64,000 bases of DNA from Oreocharis arfaki (lineage: Eukaryota > Chordata > Aves > Passeriformes > Paramythiidae). The DNA is taken from the NCBI GenBank assembly GCA_013398015.1, contig VZRR01012414.1, forward strand, positions 186,001-250,000, read 5' to 3'. The stretch's first letter is position 1. Each line of letters starts with the position of its first letter. This document shows, piece by piece, positions 1 through 13,141 of the stretch. The position numbers and the translations under genes were made by a program. Below the pieces are notes generated by a model. The model saw only the letters and a program-made list of their open reading frames with translations, did no database searches and was not told where the DNA came from.

Positions 1-742
1 CAGGACAATTAATTAAATTAACAAAAGGTGTAAATTAAAAGTGTGTGTGAACTGTATTGAAACTCAATTTGCATGCTCTTATTCACAACAGAACTGGCTG
101 CAATTTAATTTAAATTAATTCACTTTCAGAATAAAATAACATTGAATAGAATAAAAGCAGTTTTAATTTTAAATGGATGTCTACACAGAATTGTTTGTGG
201 TTTAACTAATCCACTCTAAATATTAACTCCGTTGATTTTCCTGGGCATTTCCATCAAGGCTAGTTTGCTTTGTGCCTCTATTTTAGGCATCTATCAGTAA
301 AATTAAAATAGTAATTGCCTGCTAAAGTTTATAGTCATTGTGTGGAGGGTCTTGGTAATGACAGCATTTTGCCTAATACTCAGCATATATGTTCTGCAAA
401 AGCCAGGTCTTGATTTTCTATACATGTGCAAAGTTCTTGCCTGGTAATATTTTACAATGACTGTACCCATCTGTACATGACCAGGGGAGACATGCAGCAG
501 TGGAGAATTAGGGCATCATTGTGGATTTTAGACTTCCACTGAACATCTCCTTGGATTTGGCTCTCTGTTTTCTTCAAAGACTATGGGCCAAGATTTAAGA
601 ACTCTCTTATTTCAGTCATCTTAATGAACAGCTTCAATGGTGTTAAAGGGAACTAGGGCACTTCCTTTATTAGTGGAAATCAGGCCACTTAATTACCTCA
701 CAAAAGTATACAGAACCTAATCTCACAGGTTTTTTTGGTTTG

Positions 743-758
743 TTTTTTTTTTTTTTTT
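743..758 (+). repeat. poly-T tract, T16
   Basis: Uninterrupted run of 16 T, preceded by a TTTTTTTGGTTTG stretch. It may be a simple homopolymer or the remnant of a reverse-oriented poly-A tail. No attached retrosequence is visible next to it. Confidence 0.9.
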
Positions 759-810
759 GCACAACATGAGTTATGAACTTTAGTCTATTTTAAAGGAATT
801 TTCAAAAAAT

Positions 811-832
811 TAAAATTTTAAAATTTTAAAAT
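811..832. repeat. AAAATTTT self-complementary run
   Basis: Alternating A4/T4 blocks read the same on both strands, giving an AT-only palindromic stretch that could form a weak cruciform. It is probably simple low-complexity DNA. Confidence 0.7.
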
Positions 833-1410
833 CCATAGATCCGTATCAAGAATAAAACTATCCTATTATAATGGAAATAGAGAACTTGTAAAAATGAGCA
901 CATAATCACAGCTTTCTAATTGAAATTCATTTCTGTTGAAATAAATTTTCACAGTGGTGAAGCATGGTTTAATTCACTAGTAACTGTGGTAAATCTAGAT
1001 AAACACATCCTGTGTCAGAAATGGGGACCTTCTTGAATTTTTGCGATGAAACCTTAGTGGGTTTTGAACTAAAGGAATTCTATCTTTTTTTTCCCCGCTT
1101 TTTTCAGTTCCTTGTCAGGTTTTTACAGTATTTTCTTTTATTTCTTTTATGTTTCTCATGCTAAATGGACCCCCTTTTTTGGGTGCTTTTCGGATGCCAA
1201 AAACTGGAGAATTGTCATTATTTGATTTTTATTGTTGTTTGTTTAAGATTAAAAAAACCCCTTGCTTTCCAGAGAGATAGGGAAGGAACCAATTTTAAGG
1301 GAGTGCTAAGGTTTTAGCCACAATTTATTTATGAAAGAAAATAGTATATAATCTCCAGGCTTCAAACCTAGCTATTATAACAAAGCACTTCACCTAATGC
1401 TCTAAGAATA

Positions 1411-1438
1411 CTTCTTTATGTATTCTCTTCTTTATGTA
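1411..1438 (+). repeat. 16-bp near-tandem duplication
   Basis: The 12-mer CTTCTTTATGTA occurs at 1411-1422 and again at 1427-1438, with 4 bases between the copies. It looks like a local replication-slippage duplication. Confidence 0.85.
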
Positions 1439-2692
1439 GACTGTGCATGTGATAGAAATAAACAACCCCAGATATTCGGATAGATCCATTATTTTAGCAA
1501 ACTTCCTCAGTAACAGTAGTCCTTATTGGCACTTGGAAGGGACTTTGAAACTGCAGATCCTGCGAAGCTAGGTAAATAAAAGGACACACTAAACATCTGC
1601 TTGTCAGTAGAGGAAGTTATAATCTCTGGAAATAAAAAATTATTAATGAAAACATCCTCCAAGTCTCTGAAACAAAACATGTAGGGTCAACATGAATACT
1701 CAGATAGTAAAATTTGTATGCAAATTAAACAGCCATAAATTCAACCAAGAGCCAGGGTCTTATACCGCAGAAGAGTTTGGATCAGGGTTTTCTGCCAAAG
1801 AGAAACTGTTTTTCCCTTGAACTGGAAGTTTTACATACTGCCATGAATGTATGTCTGTGTAGAGAACAGTTCATCTAAACTGCAGGAAGTTCCCTTTTGT
1901 CAACTGCTGTCCGAGGGAGAGAAGTTGTCTCTGTTCCGTTGTGATCAGGCTTGTGTCTTACGACTGCCTGTGCTTAAACAAGTGTTTTTGTGATTCTTTA
2001 GTTAATATAGTGTTTGATCCTGCTGAGCCTAATCAGGAAAACCTGTGTTGACTGGATATGACTTTTGCTTCAAGAAGGAAATTGAAAATCTCTCTCTGCA
2101 GGAACTGGGCCTAATTCCAATTTTCTTCTTACTTTTAAAAGAAAACAATTTTGTGAAGGTATTTTTGATTTATAGTGATAAACTTTTTTCTATCCTTCAA
2201 AATTATGTTATTTTGGAAGTATTTTATTTTAACATCTTTCTAATTAATTTTATTCTGTGTATAGTTTTTGTTACACGTGGTTGAAAATAAATACATCATA
2301 TTAAAGCAAAGATAGATCAGACTTTGAGAGAAAAGCTCTGCAGCTCTGAGGATGTGTCAGACTGATTGTCAGCGACTTAAAAGTGTTCACTGTTTTTCTG
2401 GTAAAAGAGATGAAAAATTCTGTGCAGACTGAAGGCTTTCCAAAATGCTAAATGTTTTCCTTTGCTTGATAGGTGGTTTTCTTGTGTTTCATTTTTTTAT
2501 GGCAGATGTTAACCAAAGCACACTTAGAATTACTGCGAGGGCAGTTTGCTTTTGGTGCTTGCTGGTTCTGTGTGCGTGCTGGCGCTCACCTTTGCAAGGA
2601 GCAGAGGTGCCATTTTCAGACCCATGCTGTTCCTTTTTCAAGCTCCGTCGCAGGGCCTGGGGTGGCTGGCAGCACTTCCTCAGGCCTTCAGC

Positions 2693-2840
2693 CTGGGAGT
2701 CTTCTTCCCTGGATATATTCAAAAGCTGTCTGGACACAATCCTAAGTAATGTGCCCTAGGGGACCCTGCCTGTGCCAGGGGATTGGAATAGATGACACGC
2801 AGTGGTCCCTTCTGACCTTATCCTTTCTGTGGTTTTGTAA
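2693..2840 (+). mobile_element. CR1 LINE 3'-end fragment, plus strand
   Basis: This matches the 3' tail of chicken-repeat-1 (CR1) non-LTR retrotransposons in sense orientation. Visible landmarks in order are a 'GGATATATTCAAAAGC' motif, a 'CTGGACACAATCCTA' block, the 'GTGCCCTAGG' block, a GGGG-rich 'CAGGGGATTGGAATAGATGA' block, and a degenerate terminal ATTCTRTG-type octamer tail near 2823-2840. It is 5'-truncated, as CR1 copies usually are, and it has drifted from the consensus as I remember it, so it looks old. The left boundary is approximate. It has no coding capacity. Confidence 0.85.
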
Positions 2841-5800
2841 CCCTTCTGGAATTACAGCAAACGGACACTCCCTTTGCCAAAACACCATGAGGTGCCCAGG
2901 TGTTTTTATCCTGGTGTAAAGGATAAACCAGATGCTGCTATTTCATGTTTCCTCCCTCCAGCCTCCAGCTTAGCCACTCTCGTGTTGTTTTTGACCATGG
3001 AACACTTTTTTAGCTGAAGATTTTAGCTTTGTTTTCTGAGCCAAATCTCAGGTCTCTGAAATTTTCTCTTCTTTGGGGCTGTTGCTCCTACTTGGAAAGC
3101 TGCCCTGGCCTTCTGCAAGTCTTTCTCCTTAGCTTTCTTTCTGACTGTTGCTTTATTTTCTACTGTTCTTCATTAGACATGCTCCCTTCCTTTTTGCCAG
3201 CTCCTTCTCTGGGAACAACCTGATGACGTCTTAAGGACTGCGGCTCACAGAACTTTCTAGCAATGGCTTCCCAGTCACAGAATGGCTCTAACATGATGTC
3301 TCTTTTGACAGATTCTCCCTCTTTATATGTCCTTCTCCCGTCTTTGTCCTCCGCACAGGCAACATTGAACTTCTTCTTTCTTGAAGCTCATGCCTTCTTT
3401 GCTTCCTTGAACAAGGCTGAGAATGTCAGTTCTTTCAGTCTTGGAGAGAAAAGCTTGTAAGGCTGGTGCCTTCTTTGCCCTCTTATTTGCTGAGATGTGA
3501 AAGTTGTCTCCAAATGCAGCTATCAGATCTTCCCCGAAAAGCAGAGGATAATCTGACTTTTCTGCTAGGCAGATTAAACTTTGGTCAGGCTCCTGCCTGG
3601 CTTCCCAAGCACATCTCCTTTCTGTGTTTCTGGGCTTTTAGAAAAGCTGTTCAGTTCATCCTCCTGGTTAATAGCTCTGGCCACATTGCTCCTGTCACTC
3701 CCTCTGGACCACTCTTTCCTTCTCTGCCTGAAATACCCCACCATCACCATTTTTGCCCTTCCCCAGCACTCCCTCACTCCTGCCTTTTCTCTTACCATAT
3801 TCTCTCCTTCCTCCTTCTAGTAGTCTGCCCAACCCAGACTTATCAGCCTTCCCTATTTAGTGTGTGCAGAGTCTCTGAAGCTCTCTGGTGGATTTCCCAG
3901 GCACTCTCAGGGTTAGCAGTGGCTGCACAGGGCTCTCAACTTGAGGGCTGTGGTGCTTGTCTGTGACATCTGTTCAGATTCACCATGCTGATTTTCCAGG
4001 CTCAGCTGGTGCTTCCCAGTGCAGACTAGTTCCAGTATTTTCCAAGCTATATTACAATAGCACTGCTACTTTATCTCCTGTATTACCTTTAAATTGTCTC
4101 TGGGCCTAAGCACAGGTGCTGTAAACCCACACTGCTCCCCGGATTACTAGGTATGTCCATGTCCTTAAGATGTCAAAATGTTCCACTCAGCCTTGGATCT
4201 CCTGCTGTCTGGAAGCCCCACACTGAGGTACTTCAGCATGCATGAAGTTTTTTTTGTGAGGTGACATGTCAGAGCAGTGGCACTTAAACTCCATCACCCA
4301 TCCATCTCTGTGGGAGATTTGGGTTCCTGCAATCAGGGGGGATTTTTCTCCCCTGATAGGGGAATTCCAAGCTGGCACAACAGCCCACTGGCTCTGTCAG
4401 GGAAGAGAGAGGTGAGAGGGATGAGCTACAGAAACCTCCTGCTGCTGCCCTTCCTCAGATGCCAGAGGGGACGAACCTTCCTGCTGTGAGAGGGAGTCTG
4501 ACAGTAAGGAGAGCAAGGAAAAATATTCCTGCTGCTCTTCAGTAAGGAGAGGGAATTGTCATGCAGAGCAACTGCCCTGCTGGAGGCAGTTACCAAGCAC
4601 CTGCCTATTTGAATTTGGTTAGCACCCACACAATGGGTGTGTGTCACTTGTGTCACTTGTATGCTCTGCTTTTGAAACCAGGTACCCTGCAGAGCTCAGG
4701 GGCTCAGAGCACAGTTTCATATAGAGTGAGATTTTTGCTGTGGTTACAGAAAGGCCGGAGTCCTTGTGCTCTTTAAGTCCGTGGAATCATCTGAAATCCA
4801 TCATGTGTGTTATTAACAAAACAGCCTCTCGTTTGTTTCATACAGTAAAACATAACATAGCACAAGTAATACGTATTTGGATTTCCAAGACTACTCTTTC
4901 ATGCAGAGCTTCTCCAGGAATTTTTACTTTATTCTTATTAAAATAATCTCAGATAAAAGCACTGCAATAAGGAGAGAAAGACAGCTAACAGCCAGCTATA
5001 AAGAAGAGGTGCCAGCAATGCATTACAGTCTAGAGAGGAGTGTCTGAGGGAATTGTTGTTTAGTCCATTGATTTCTTCTGTATTGATCATATTTTGGAAG
5101 TAAGGAGACTAGACTGATGCTAATTGGAGCATATAAATTTATGTAAAATTTACAAGATCTGGCAACAGCAGAGAGGGCATGGGCATGAGAGAAAGCAACC
5201 TGAGGAACTCAGGAAAAACAGCCTAAGCAAGGTGAATAGTGAGAAACAGGGTTGCATTCCAGTCAACAGGAGGGCACAGAGTATTTTTAGCACAGCAAGT
5301 CTATGAAGTGGCCACTGTAGCTCAGCTGGTGAAATGGCTGCGCACTTGTGGAGCAGGCCTGCATAGGAGAATAAATCCTCCTGGCATGTCAGAGACAGAG
5401 ACAGGCCATTTAGCTCACTCAGAAGGCTCGGGAAGAAAGGGGATGGCACTGGTTGCCCTCCCTTGTGTGTTTAATGCTGTCCTTACTGTCTCGTTAAACG
5501 CACAGTTTTTCAATTCAGAACATGCCTTGTGCCGGGATCAGAGTCAATACAGGTAATATTTAGAGGGATGATAACTCTGTGTAGAAAGACAACAGAATTG
5601 CATTGCAAGGGTCAGGGGTAGTACAAAGTACACATGTCCACAGCACACCTTTGTCCACACAGCTGTTTCTCACCTTCTCTTTCCCTGTGGGCATAGAGAG
5701 CATTTGCTTTCCTATCTCACCTCTCTCCTTTTCCATGTGTGCCTGCACAGGTCAGGACTCTAGCTGGGAAAAATTAAAGCCCTTCAAAAACAGTGGGAGA

Positions 5801-6730
5801 ACCTGCTGAGTTAATTTTCAGTGTAGCCAGTTTTTCAGTGTTGGGTTGGCTGGACTTGGGGTGTTGTGCTGGGGTTTCGTGGTTGCTGGCAAAGTGACTA
5901 GGCAAGTATTTCACAGAGTCATCTAAGGAAGAGAAGAAAACATCCTAACGGAACACATTCCAGCAGATGGCTACCTTCTAAAAATGCATTCTGATACTTG
6001 CTCCTATAACCCTACATCACACACAAAACTGTAATGGATGAGGAAATGCACCACCAGCATCTCTTTTCCTACATCAGTAAGCGTGTTGTTCAGTAAAGAC
6101 ACATTCAAATACCTCTTGTGAGAGATATTATGAGCCTTAGAGCGTAGGGCATGATAAACATTTGTTCTGAAATAATGGTGCAACTGATCTGCTGCTGTTT
6201 TATACTTCAGTAGGTTTGAGTAGACCACACAATGCCTTATACAAAGACCTTTGGTATTTCGGTAATAGGAACATTTTCATTGATTTCTATATTAGCCCCA
6301 TCACATAGCCTAGTTATTAATCACTCCATCAGCCATTAATTAACTGACTAACTAGTGCTTTAAAATCTGCATCTTGTTATTATACAGTAAGTCAGCTTCT
6401 CAGTGTGGTAGCAATTCATGTTGAACTATTTCCCTTGTACTTTTTAACAGATTGAGTACTCTTCCTAGATTCAAAATATCCAGACTTAGTGGCTCCCATA
6501 AAAATTAAAACTGTTCAAATGGCAATGCTGCAAAACTCCAGTTGAAAGGGTGAAAATTTTGCAAAATGTTCCAGTAATAATAAATGTAAATTTTGCTGTG
6601 ACCACTTGGTGTCATCTAGTCAGAGCTAGTCAGTTTCTTGTTCTAGACTTGGTTTTAGTGTTAAAAAAATTACATTTAATCTTTATTATCTGAGACCTAG
6701 AAGACCAATACCAGCTCTTATTCTCTCCAG
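2841..6730. other. Non-coding DNA, no gene seen
   Basis: The first half (about 2.9-4.0 kb) is pyrimidine-rich on the plus strand, which produces several overlapping open frames, including 166 codons at 3466-3966. Their composition (Ser, Leu, Phe, Pro) and mutual overlap point to base bias, not genes. A 9-bp tandem duplication lies at 4642-4659. At 5321-5400 there is a perfect tRNA box-A-like motif (TAGCTCAGCTGG), but no proper box B and no foldable tRNA. Nothing else is recognisable. Confidence 0.65.
4642..4659 (+). repeat. 9-bp tandem duplication (TGTCACTTG x2)
   Basis: Two exact adjacent copies of TGTCACTTG, most simply a slippage event. Confidence 0.9.
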
Positions 6731-6903
6731 GTGAGCTCCTCAGAGGCAGCATTGCAGTGTCACCAGAAGACTACCATGACTACCTTAAAAACCATGTTCC
6801 TCCTTGGAAAGGTTGCTTCAGGGGCAGACCGAGGCACATGACTGAGACTTTTTGTCCTGATTGCAAAGATATTTTGCTGCCAGTGCTGCTGGAGAGCAGG
6901 CAG
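6731..6903 (+). other. Exon-like open segment (candidate coding exon, unrecognised)
   Basis: What is seen: a 173-base segment follows a pyrimidine-rich acceptor (TTCTCTCCAG) and ends at a strong donor (CAG then GTGAGTA). One frame is open throughout: two leading bases plus 57 codons, ending in phase 0. The peptide has mixed, protein-like composition, with a SPEDYHDYLKNHVPPW stretch near residues 10-25 and a CPDC pair near residues 41-44. Codon use looks natural, without runs of repeats. The surrounding open frame runs from about 6694 to a TGA near 6919. I do not recognise the family and infer no function. The end phase fits the start phase of the segment at 15402-15637. It may be a chance combination of signals, which is the main alternative. 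Confidence 0.25.
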
Positions 6904-9900
6904 GTGAGTAAATACTGCTGAGATGAAACACAAGGGTCCAGTGTCCAGTAGACAGCACTATTAGGCGGCACAGGTGCATCCTTCAGGAGTTCCCATGAAA
7001 ACCTGGTGTCAGCTCAGGACAGCTCTTCATTCACCCTGCAGCTTGAATCCTCTCTCTCTTTGCCAGTCTGCTAGCGACAGGAAAATACTCAGCCCTCGAA
7101 TGAGACAAACAACCCCAGGTCTCTGGGGAGAAGCACATTTTTCAATAATTCTGTGTGAGGTGGAACACTTTGAATAATTTTTTTTTTTCTTTGTGAAGAG
7201 CCTTCTCTGTTCTGCTCTCCAGTTGGGTGATCCTGCATTGAGTTACACCCAGCCGATGTGTAATTGCTTGGAACAGGATCCAAGGCTTGGAAAATCTTCT
7301 TGTGTTTAAATCTGTACCTAATCAAATATCTACTCACTCTGCAAGGAGCAAGAATGTAGAGCAGAGAGGGGGAATATTTCCCATTGACAGAAATACAACG
7401 CAATGTTTTGTTTTGCTTGCTTTGCAGCCACTTAAATTCAGTTTACCAGGAGACTTGGTTAGAGAGAGGATGCTTCTGAAAGGGTTTTAATTGTTTCATA
7501 TATCACAGTTTGCCATGTTTTAAATATTTATGTCAATTACCTTTGCTGCTGACAGACTAAGGAATCTAATTGTGTCTGGTGCTGCTTACCACAACATTGT
7601 AATACGGAGAGTATAATGGACCTGGGAAAAAAACAGAGGTAAAATTAAGTGCAATTAGTAACATGCAACAAATGACCAGTTGGTTACTTACAAATAAGAA
7701 AATGGTCACACCTTGTCAGCACTGCGACAATCCGGTAATTCAAAGATCAGAACACTGCAGATTGATGTTGACAAACTGGAGGGAATTCACACGAAAAAAC
7801 TCAACCCACTGTTGGACTTTAAGGACTGGTTTATGGGAAAGATTAGGACAGCTAGATAAAGCCTGACTGTCTAGATACTTTCATAACAATAATAAATGTG
7901 ATATACAGTGCTGCAAGTTGAAGGGCTTAGTGGAAGCTGAGGGATCCAGTAACCGCTCACAAAGTTGTAGCCCGTAAGCATGAAGAAAGGGAAGAAGTGG
8001 GTAAGGGTTGCTGAAGGAGCACAAGGGCTCAGATGAAAAGGAGGAAAGCTCATGCCAAACACTAGGAAATATTACCTCCTGTGAGAACTGTTAGGCTGTG
8101 GTCAGAAGTCATACAAAACCCCTTAGCTGAGTCATTTAAACTGAATTGTAAAAAACACTCTAGAAAATATGCTGTATTGGCAGAGAGCAAGCCTAGATCA
8201 GGAACAACCAGCCTACTCCCTGGTTTCCTTTTTCCCAAGGGCCCTTTACTGCTAGTGTGGTAGATATTAATTGACTTAGCAAGAAGCAGAACAGGGATGG
8301 CTGGAGGCCAAGAGGGAGAATTCAGTACATGAGTTTTGTGCATCGTGGGAGCTCAGCATGGCCACTCTTATGTACACGCAGTAGCCCCGTGGCCATGGCA
8401 CGTCACAACACTGACTGGCAGGAGCCACATGTGCCTTGTCCCACAAATGAGCTGTTTATCAGCTCAGATCTAATCTTCCCTGTATGGCTGACCAAAGGGG
8501 TCTGCATCCAGAGGAACCACCAGGAGACATAATGGGGCAAGCGGGGGAGTCTGCAACAGCTGCTGCTATTGCATCCGTGTTAATTGCTGGTTGTGGCTCT
8601 GGAAGGGGAGTGAGATGCAGGGGGCTTGCAAAGACACACCACCTTGCCACACTGATGTGTTTTCACCCCTTTCTACTACCACCACCACAGATTTCCCACA
8701 TTTTTAGTTAAGAAAAACAGTTGAATGTGTCCTTCTGTACATTTTATGTTTCCTTCCTTTTTTTGTATTGATAAGGCAGGAGCTACAGGGTTTTGGGGGG
8801 AAGCTCTATGGCAGTTGCAAGCATCCTGGAAAAAAGAATTTTCCTCTTGGGAGCCTCAGAAGAAAGCTACAAAGTGAAAAATATTGTTCTCTGCTGCATG
8901 GAAAATGCTGGATGAACTTACTCATCCTGCTGAGGTCACCATGAAAGCTTGGTGGTGCCCAGCTGCACCCATCATGCACATTTAGTTATTTACTTCTCCA
9001 GGAGACTTCTTTCCATGGCTTTACTCCTTCATGGCCAGCACTATGTTCACCTGGTTAAAATTAATTTAAAACACAGAGTATTTACATCAACACTGTTTTT
9101 GTAGTTAGGGAATATTTGTGATTTTATGAAGTCTCTATTCTCAATCTGGTTTTTGTATTTGTTGGAAAGTCATGTTTTAAATTTCGTTTATGAAGGCCAC
9201 CTCAGAGTACAGTGTGAAGGTGATCGGCAGGGAACCCCCATTTCTGTATAGCACCTTTAACTCCATCATAACAAAATTACCCCAAAGACACAAAGAGTTA
9301 AGCACATAAAGGATTTTAATGTGCTTTTTATTTACAGTATGCCTACAAGCTGCAGAAATGTTTTCTCTGGTAAAAAATGTTATTTGTATTACACAGCTGG
9401 GCATGGGTTGGCCTAAGGAATAGATTCACAATGGGACACTGAAGTTTTGACTCTCAGCACTGGCTGGTAAAGCCCATGTCTTTGAGTTGGGCTCTCAAGG
9501 ACCTTCAGGCGTGTTATGGGGAGAGCGCAGTGCCTCTGAACAGCAGTCACACTCTGGGATGAGTAGTGTCGTGTGTAGTGGATGTAAATGATGTGTACAT
9601 GTTGCTTAGAAAGCTAGTAGGACACACCATGGGTATATCCAAGCTCCAGGCCTTTCTGGATCTCCAGTGCTGATGCTGGGCTGCTGTGGGACACATACTG
9701 AAGCTCTCCCCTCAAGGTAGACCCCAAAGCATGCCATGCTCGAAGTTTTCAACAACACAGCCAGCCTGGTCTGAGGTCTGAGGAGAGACTGGGCTTTCCC
9801 TGGCAAGAGATGAGGGAGAAGGAAAGTACAAATAAGAGGCAGAGAGCTGGGGGAGAGCCCAGCCTTCTCCTCGTGCCCAGGCGTGGATGCTTGGTGTAAG

Positions 9901-12900
9901 GACTGAGGACCCCAGCAGCAGGTGCTGGTCATGCAAGGCAAAGAAGCAAACCCAGTTTCTCAGGCCCATGCCACCAGCAGAGCAGATCCCAGGGCTGCCA
10001 TCCTCTGCAGGCCATGGCTCTCCTCAGCTGCTTACAGCCAGTCCCAGCCCTGTGCTACAGCCAGTCCCTTGGAAAACAGCCAGGCTTATCTCTTTCTCTA
10101 CAAATCTACTTAGAGATGAAGTGCTTGTTCCTTTCATGCTTCAAAATTGATGGATGTGGGAGAGGATATTCACTTTCACTTCCAGTGAAGTCATGGCCTT
10201 TCGGTATGGCCATGAAAAAAACAGAATGAGCAGACCTGCTCTTTGCATGGGCAGCACTCTGAACGAGACCTGCTGCCAGCCTGGCATGGAGGAGGAAAGT
10301 TTCATGCCATACTGACATGTGACTCTGAGCCCAATCAGCACAATCCTTCCTCTCTAAGTATTTAGAAAGTAATATTAATAACCCTTTTCTAGAGTACTTA
10401 ATACTTCTCAAGTGTTTAAATTTTAGGGATTTTTGACCTAGGGATCTCTTTTCTTGTGACATGTTACAGCAGGGGAGACCAGACTCAGCCAGAGACTTTT
10501 TGCACATGTGAATGTGCGAGTTACGAGATGGTGGGATGTTCTGCATCCAAGCAAAGGCTCTGGCAGAGCCGTTCACTGAATGTGCTAAGTTCTCACTGAA
10601 ACGTAAAGGACAATCCCTTTTCTCTCTGTCAGGCTTACAAGCTGGGTAGCAAAAAGTGGACCTGGAGACTTAAACTTTAGCAGGGTCTGTGGACTGCTCA
10701 TTTGATAATGTATTTTTAGCAGAATATGATAGGTATCCTGTTCAGGGAGAAAAATGCAATAAAACTCCAGTGAATAAATACAAGTTTTTGCTTTCAACAC
10801 TCTCCTCCTGGACTCCTGCTGTCAAGTGGCTACAGAATTCAAAGAGATCATTTTGGCAGTTCCAAAAATCTGTCATACAGATCTGAGTTTTTTTCCTTGT
10901 ATTTGTCAATGTGTGACTAAGCACAAGTATTACAGGAAACATGGAAATGTTTCGGCTTTAAAGAATGGCTGTGGAAAAAGACCTCCTACTGATTAACAAC
11001 TGTTGTTTAATAAAATAATTTTCGGATGTCCAAATTGCTGATTGTTCCAGTGAGAGTTACATTCTGACCAGAAGGGATCCCACCAGTCCCATGTCATCAG
11101 CCTGTGTGCACTGAGAAGAAGCTTTTCTGCAGCCATTTCCTGCTTCAAAACAATGGAGCATGAGAGATGCCCATCTTTGCTCCCTGAATTGCTTAGCCCA
11201 GTCCCTAGGGTGGCATCAAAGCCATGGGAGAACGAACTGGGAGAGGAGCTGGAGTGTGAGGATGTGTCTTTGTTTCAGAGATGCAACCCACTGGATGAAA
11301 GCCCAGCTAGGATGGGATCAGAGAAGATCTCTCATGCCTGCTGGGGCATTGAGGTCAGTGTGGGGTGACCCACAAGAAGTTCACCATGAGCTTCCCTATT
11401 CTGAATTTCTACCTCCACAGCAGGGACCAAGCCCAGCTGCTCTTCAGCTGTCCTCTACAGGGCTGGTACTCAGGGCCCACTGCAGACCACTCAAAGTCCT
11501 GGGTGGTGCTCAGGGTGTTTTGCTGTAATTGCACTCATTCAAGTACTCGCACACACAGAAACTTTTATCTCCGTTACGTTTCGTGGCTGTTCTTGCTGTG
11601 CTGTGAGGCTTTGATCTAGTTTGTCTGTCTTGTGAAGTGGCAGAGTGCTGCTGTATGGCCTTTCACAGGTGATGTGGGCAGTGCTGCAGCCGAACTCTCC
11701 ACCTTGAACCAGGGCCTCATTCAGTGTCATTGAGGTCTGACACATTCCTAGCAATACTTGTTCCCCCTGCCAGTTTCTTTACGGACACAATACTTCAGCT
11801 CCATGCAGCTGGGTATTCTTAGTCTAAACGTGGCTGAAGGCAGAAAATTAATGTCGCTGCCCATTTTTAATGTTGGTTTGTTTGTTTTGGGTTTTTTTTA
11901 TAGGCAGCCACCAGATGTGAGCAAGGGTTGCTTATTGACATTAATCATTACCCTGTTGATAGCCCTGGGCAGGCTGCTTTAATTGACCAGAACTGAATCC
12001 AGTAATCATATCATGGAAAATATACATCACATTTATTTCAGTAGCACATCTGAATTACAGTAATATGAGTTCATGGCAGAATTCTCAGTGACTACATTAG
12101 AAGCAGGAGCAGAGCCATTGTCTGCTAGCACAGATGTAACTGAGCTGTGCCCCACAATCTGCTGTGCTTAGGCAGGACAGTGAGGCTGTGTCCAAAAAGT
12201 CATAAAATTACCCTCCAGGATCCTGCAGACCAAACCCTATTCAGACAAATAAAGAGAAGTCCGTACGTGGTGGTTGTAGAATTGTGTCTTTCATTGTTTT
12301 CTTTGAGTATAGCCCTTCAATAGAAGGGAAGGTCACAGTCTCTTCAAACAGCAGAAATGCTCTAGTAAGAATACATAAAAGAGACCATCCAAAAAACCAG
12401 CAATTACAGAAGCCTTTCCTTTTACCCTATTACCTACAGAAAATTATAGTTAAAAAAACAGCTGAGAAAATAAAGCAATGGAAAAGTAATCTGAGGCTTA
12501 GTTTGGTCACTTTATGCCTGGGAAAAAACCCCAAGAACTTAATCAACAAACAATATTGGTTTATTGACTAATGTGTTAGTGAATTCAATTTTTATTAAAA
12601 GTATCAACATGTTAGATATTACATGGAAAAGAAACAAGGATGAATAGCTGGCCTATGCAGTCAATTGAGCCTATTTTTTCCATGGTGAATGCAAGGTCTG
12701 TGACCTTTGTTCAACAGAACAGTTGAGAGATGAAGTTTGGGACTGTGTTAAGTTACCATGAATGGCAGAATCCAGGCGGAGCACATGTGATTGGTTGGCT
12801 AAACTTGACTATGGATGTATTCCTGTGAAACTTTCCTCATCCTGTTCCATGCAGCAACATTCTAATAGACAAATGTTCACTACAATTAATTTAAAATGTG

Positions 12901-13121
12901 GGTGAAGGTGCTGATTTGTAAAAATTGATAGCTTGAGGATGAGCAGAGCCCCTGGGCTCAATGGGTGTGAATATGTTATATATACTTCACTCTGTGCATT
13001 AACTGTATGTATTTGTAGTTGTTAAGGTGGTTTGCTGACATTAAAGCTCCGAACAGCCAAAATGTCTCTTTTGAAATGGTAGAATTATAAATCAGTAGGA
13101 TTGTGTGCAGTCTGCAAATTA

Positions 13122-13141
13122 AGTTACACTTAAGTGTAACT
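13122..13141. repeat. Perfect 20-bp palindrome
   Basis: The half-site AGTTACACTT is followed directly by its exact reverse complement with no spacer, giving a 20-bp self-complementary sequence centred on CTTAAG. It could be a binding site for a symmetric dimeric factor or a chance or template-switch palindrome. No neighbouring repeat explains it. Confidence 0.9.

Larger units (their letters stand above)
1..2692. other. AT-rich non-coding DNA, no gene seen
   Basis: No frame here looks coding. The stretch is AT-rich, with several TTAATTAA-type motifs near the left edge, a T16 run (743-758), a self-complementary AAAATTTT-type run (about 808-832), and a 16-bp near-tandem duplication (1411-1438). 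The 79-codon frame at 2045-2284 is rich in Phe, Ile and Leu because the DNA is T-rich; it has no recognisable domain and I do not call it a gene. Confidence 0.7.

Noticed and set aside
3466..3966. 166-codon plus-strand open frame
   Set aside because: The stretch is pyrimidine-rich, several other frames are open on both strands, composition is Ser/Leu/Phe/Pro-biased, and there is no domain or splice context.
10106..10576. 156-codon minus-strand open frame
   Set aside because: No recognisable domain and no good splice or start context; overlapping frames are also open.
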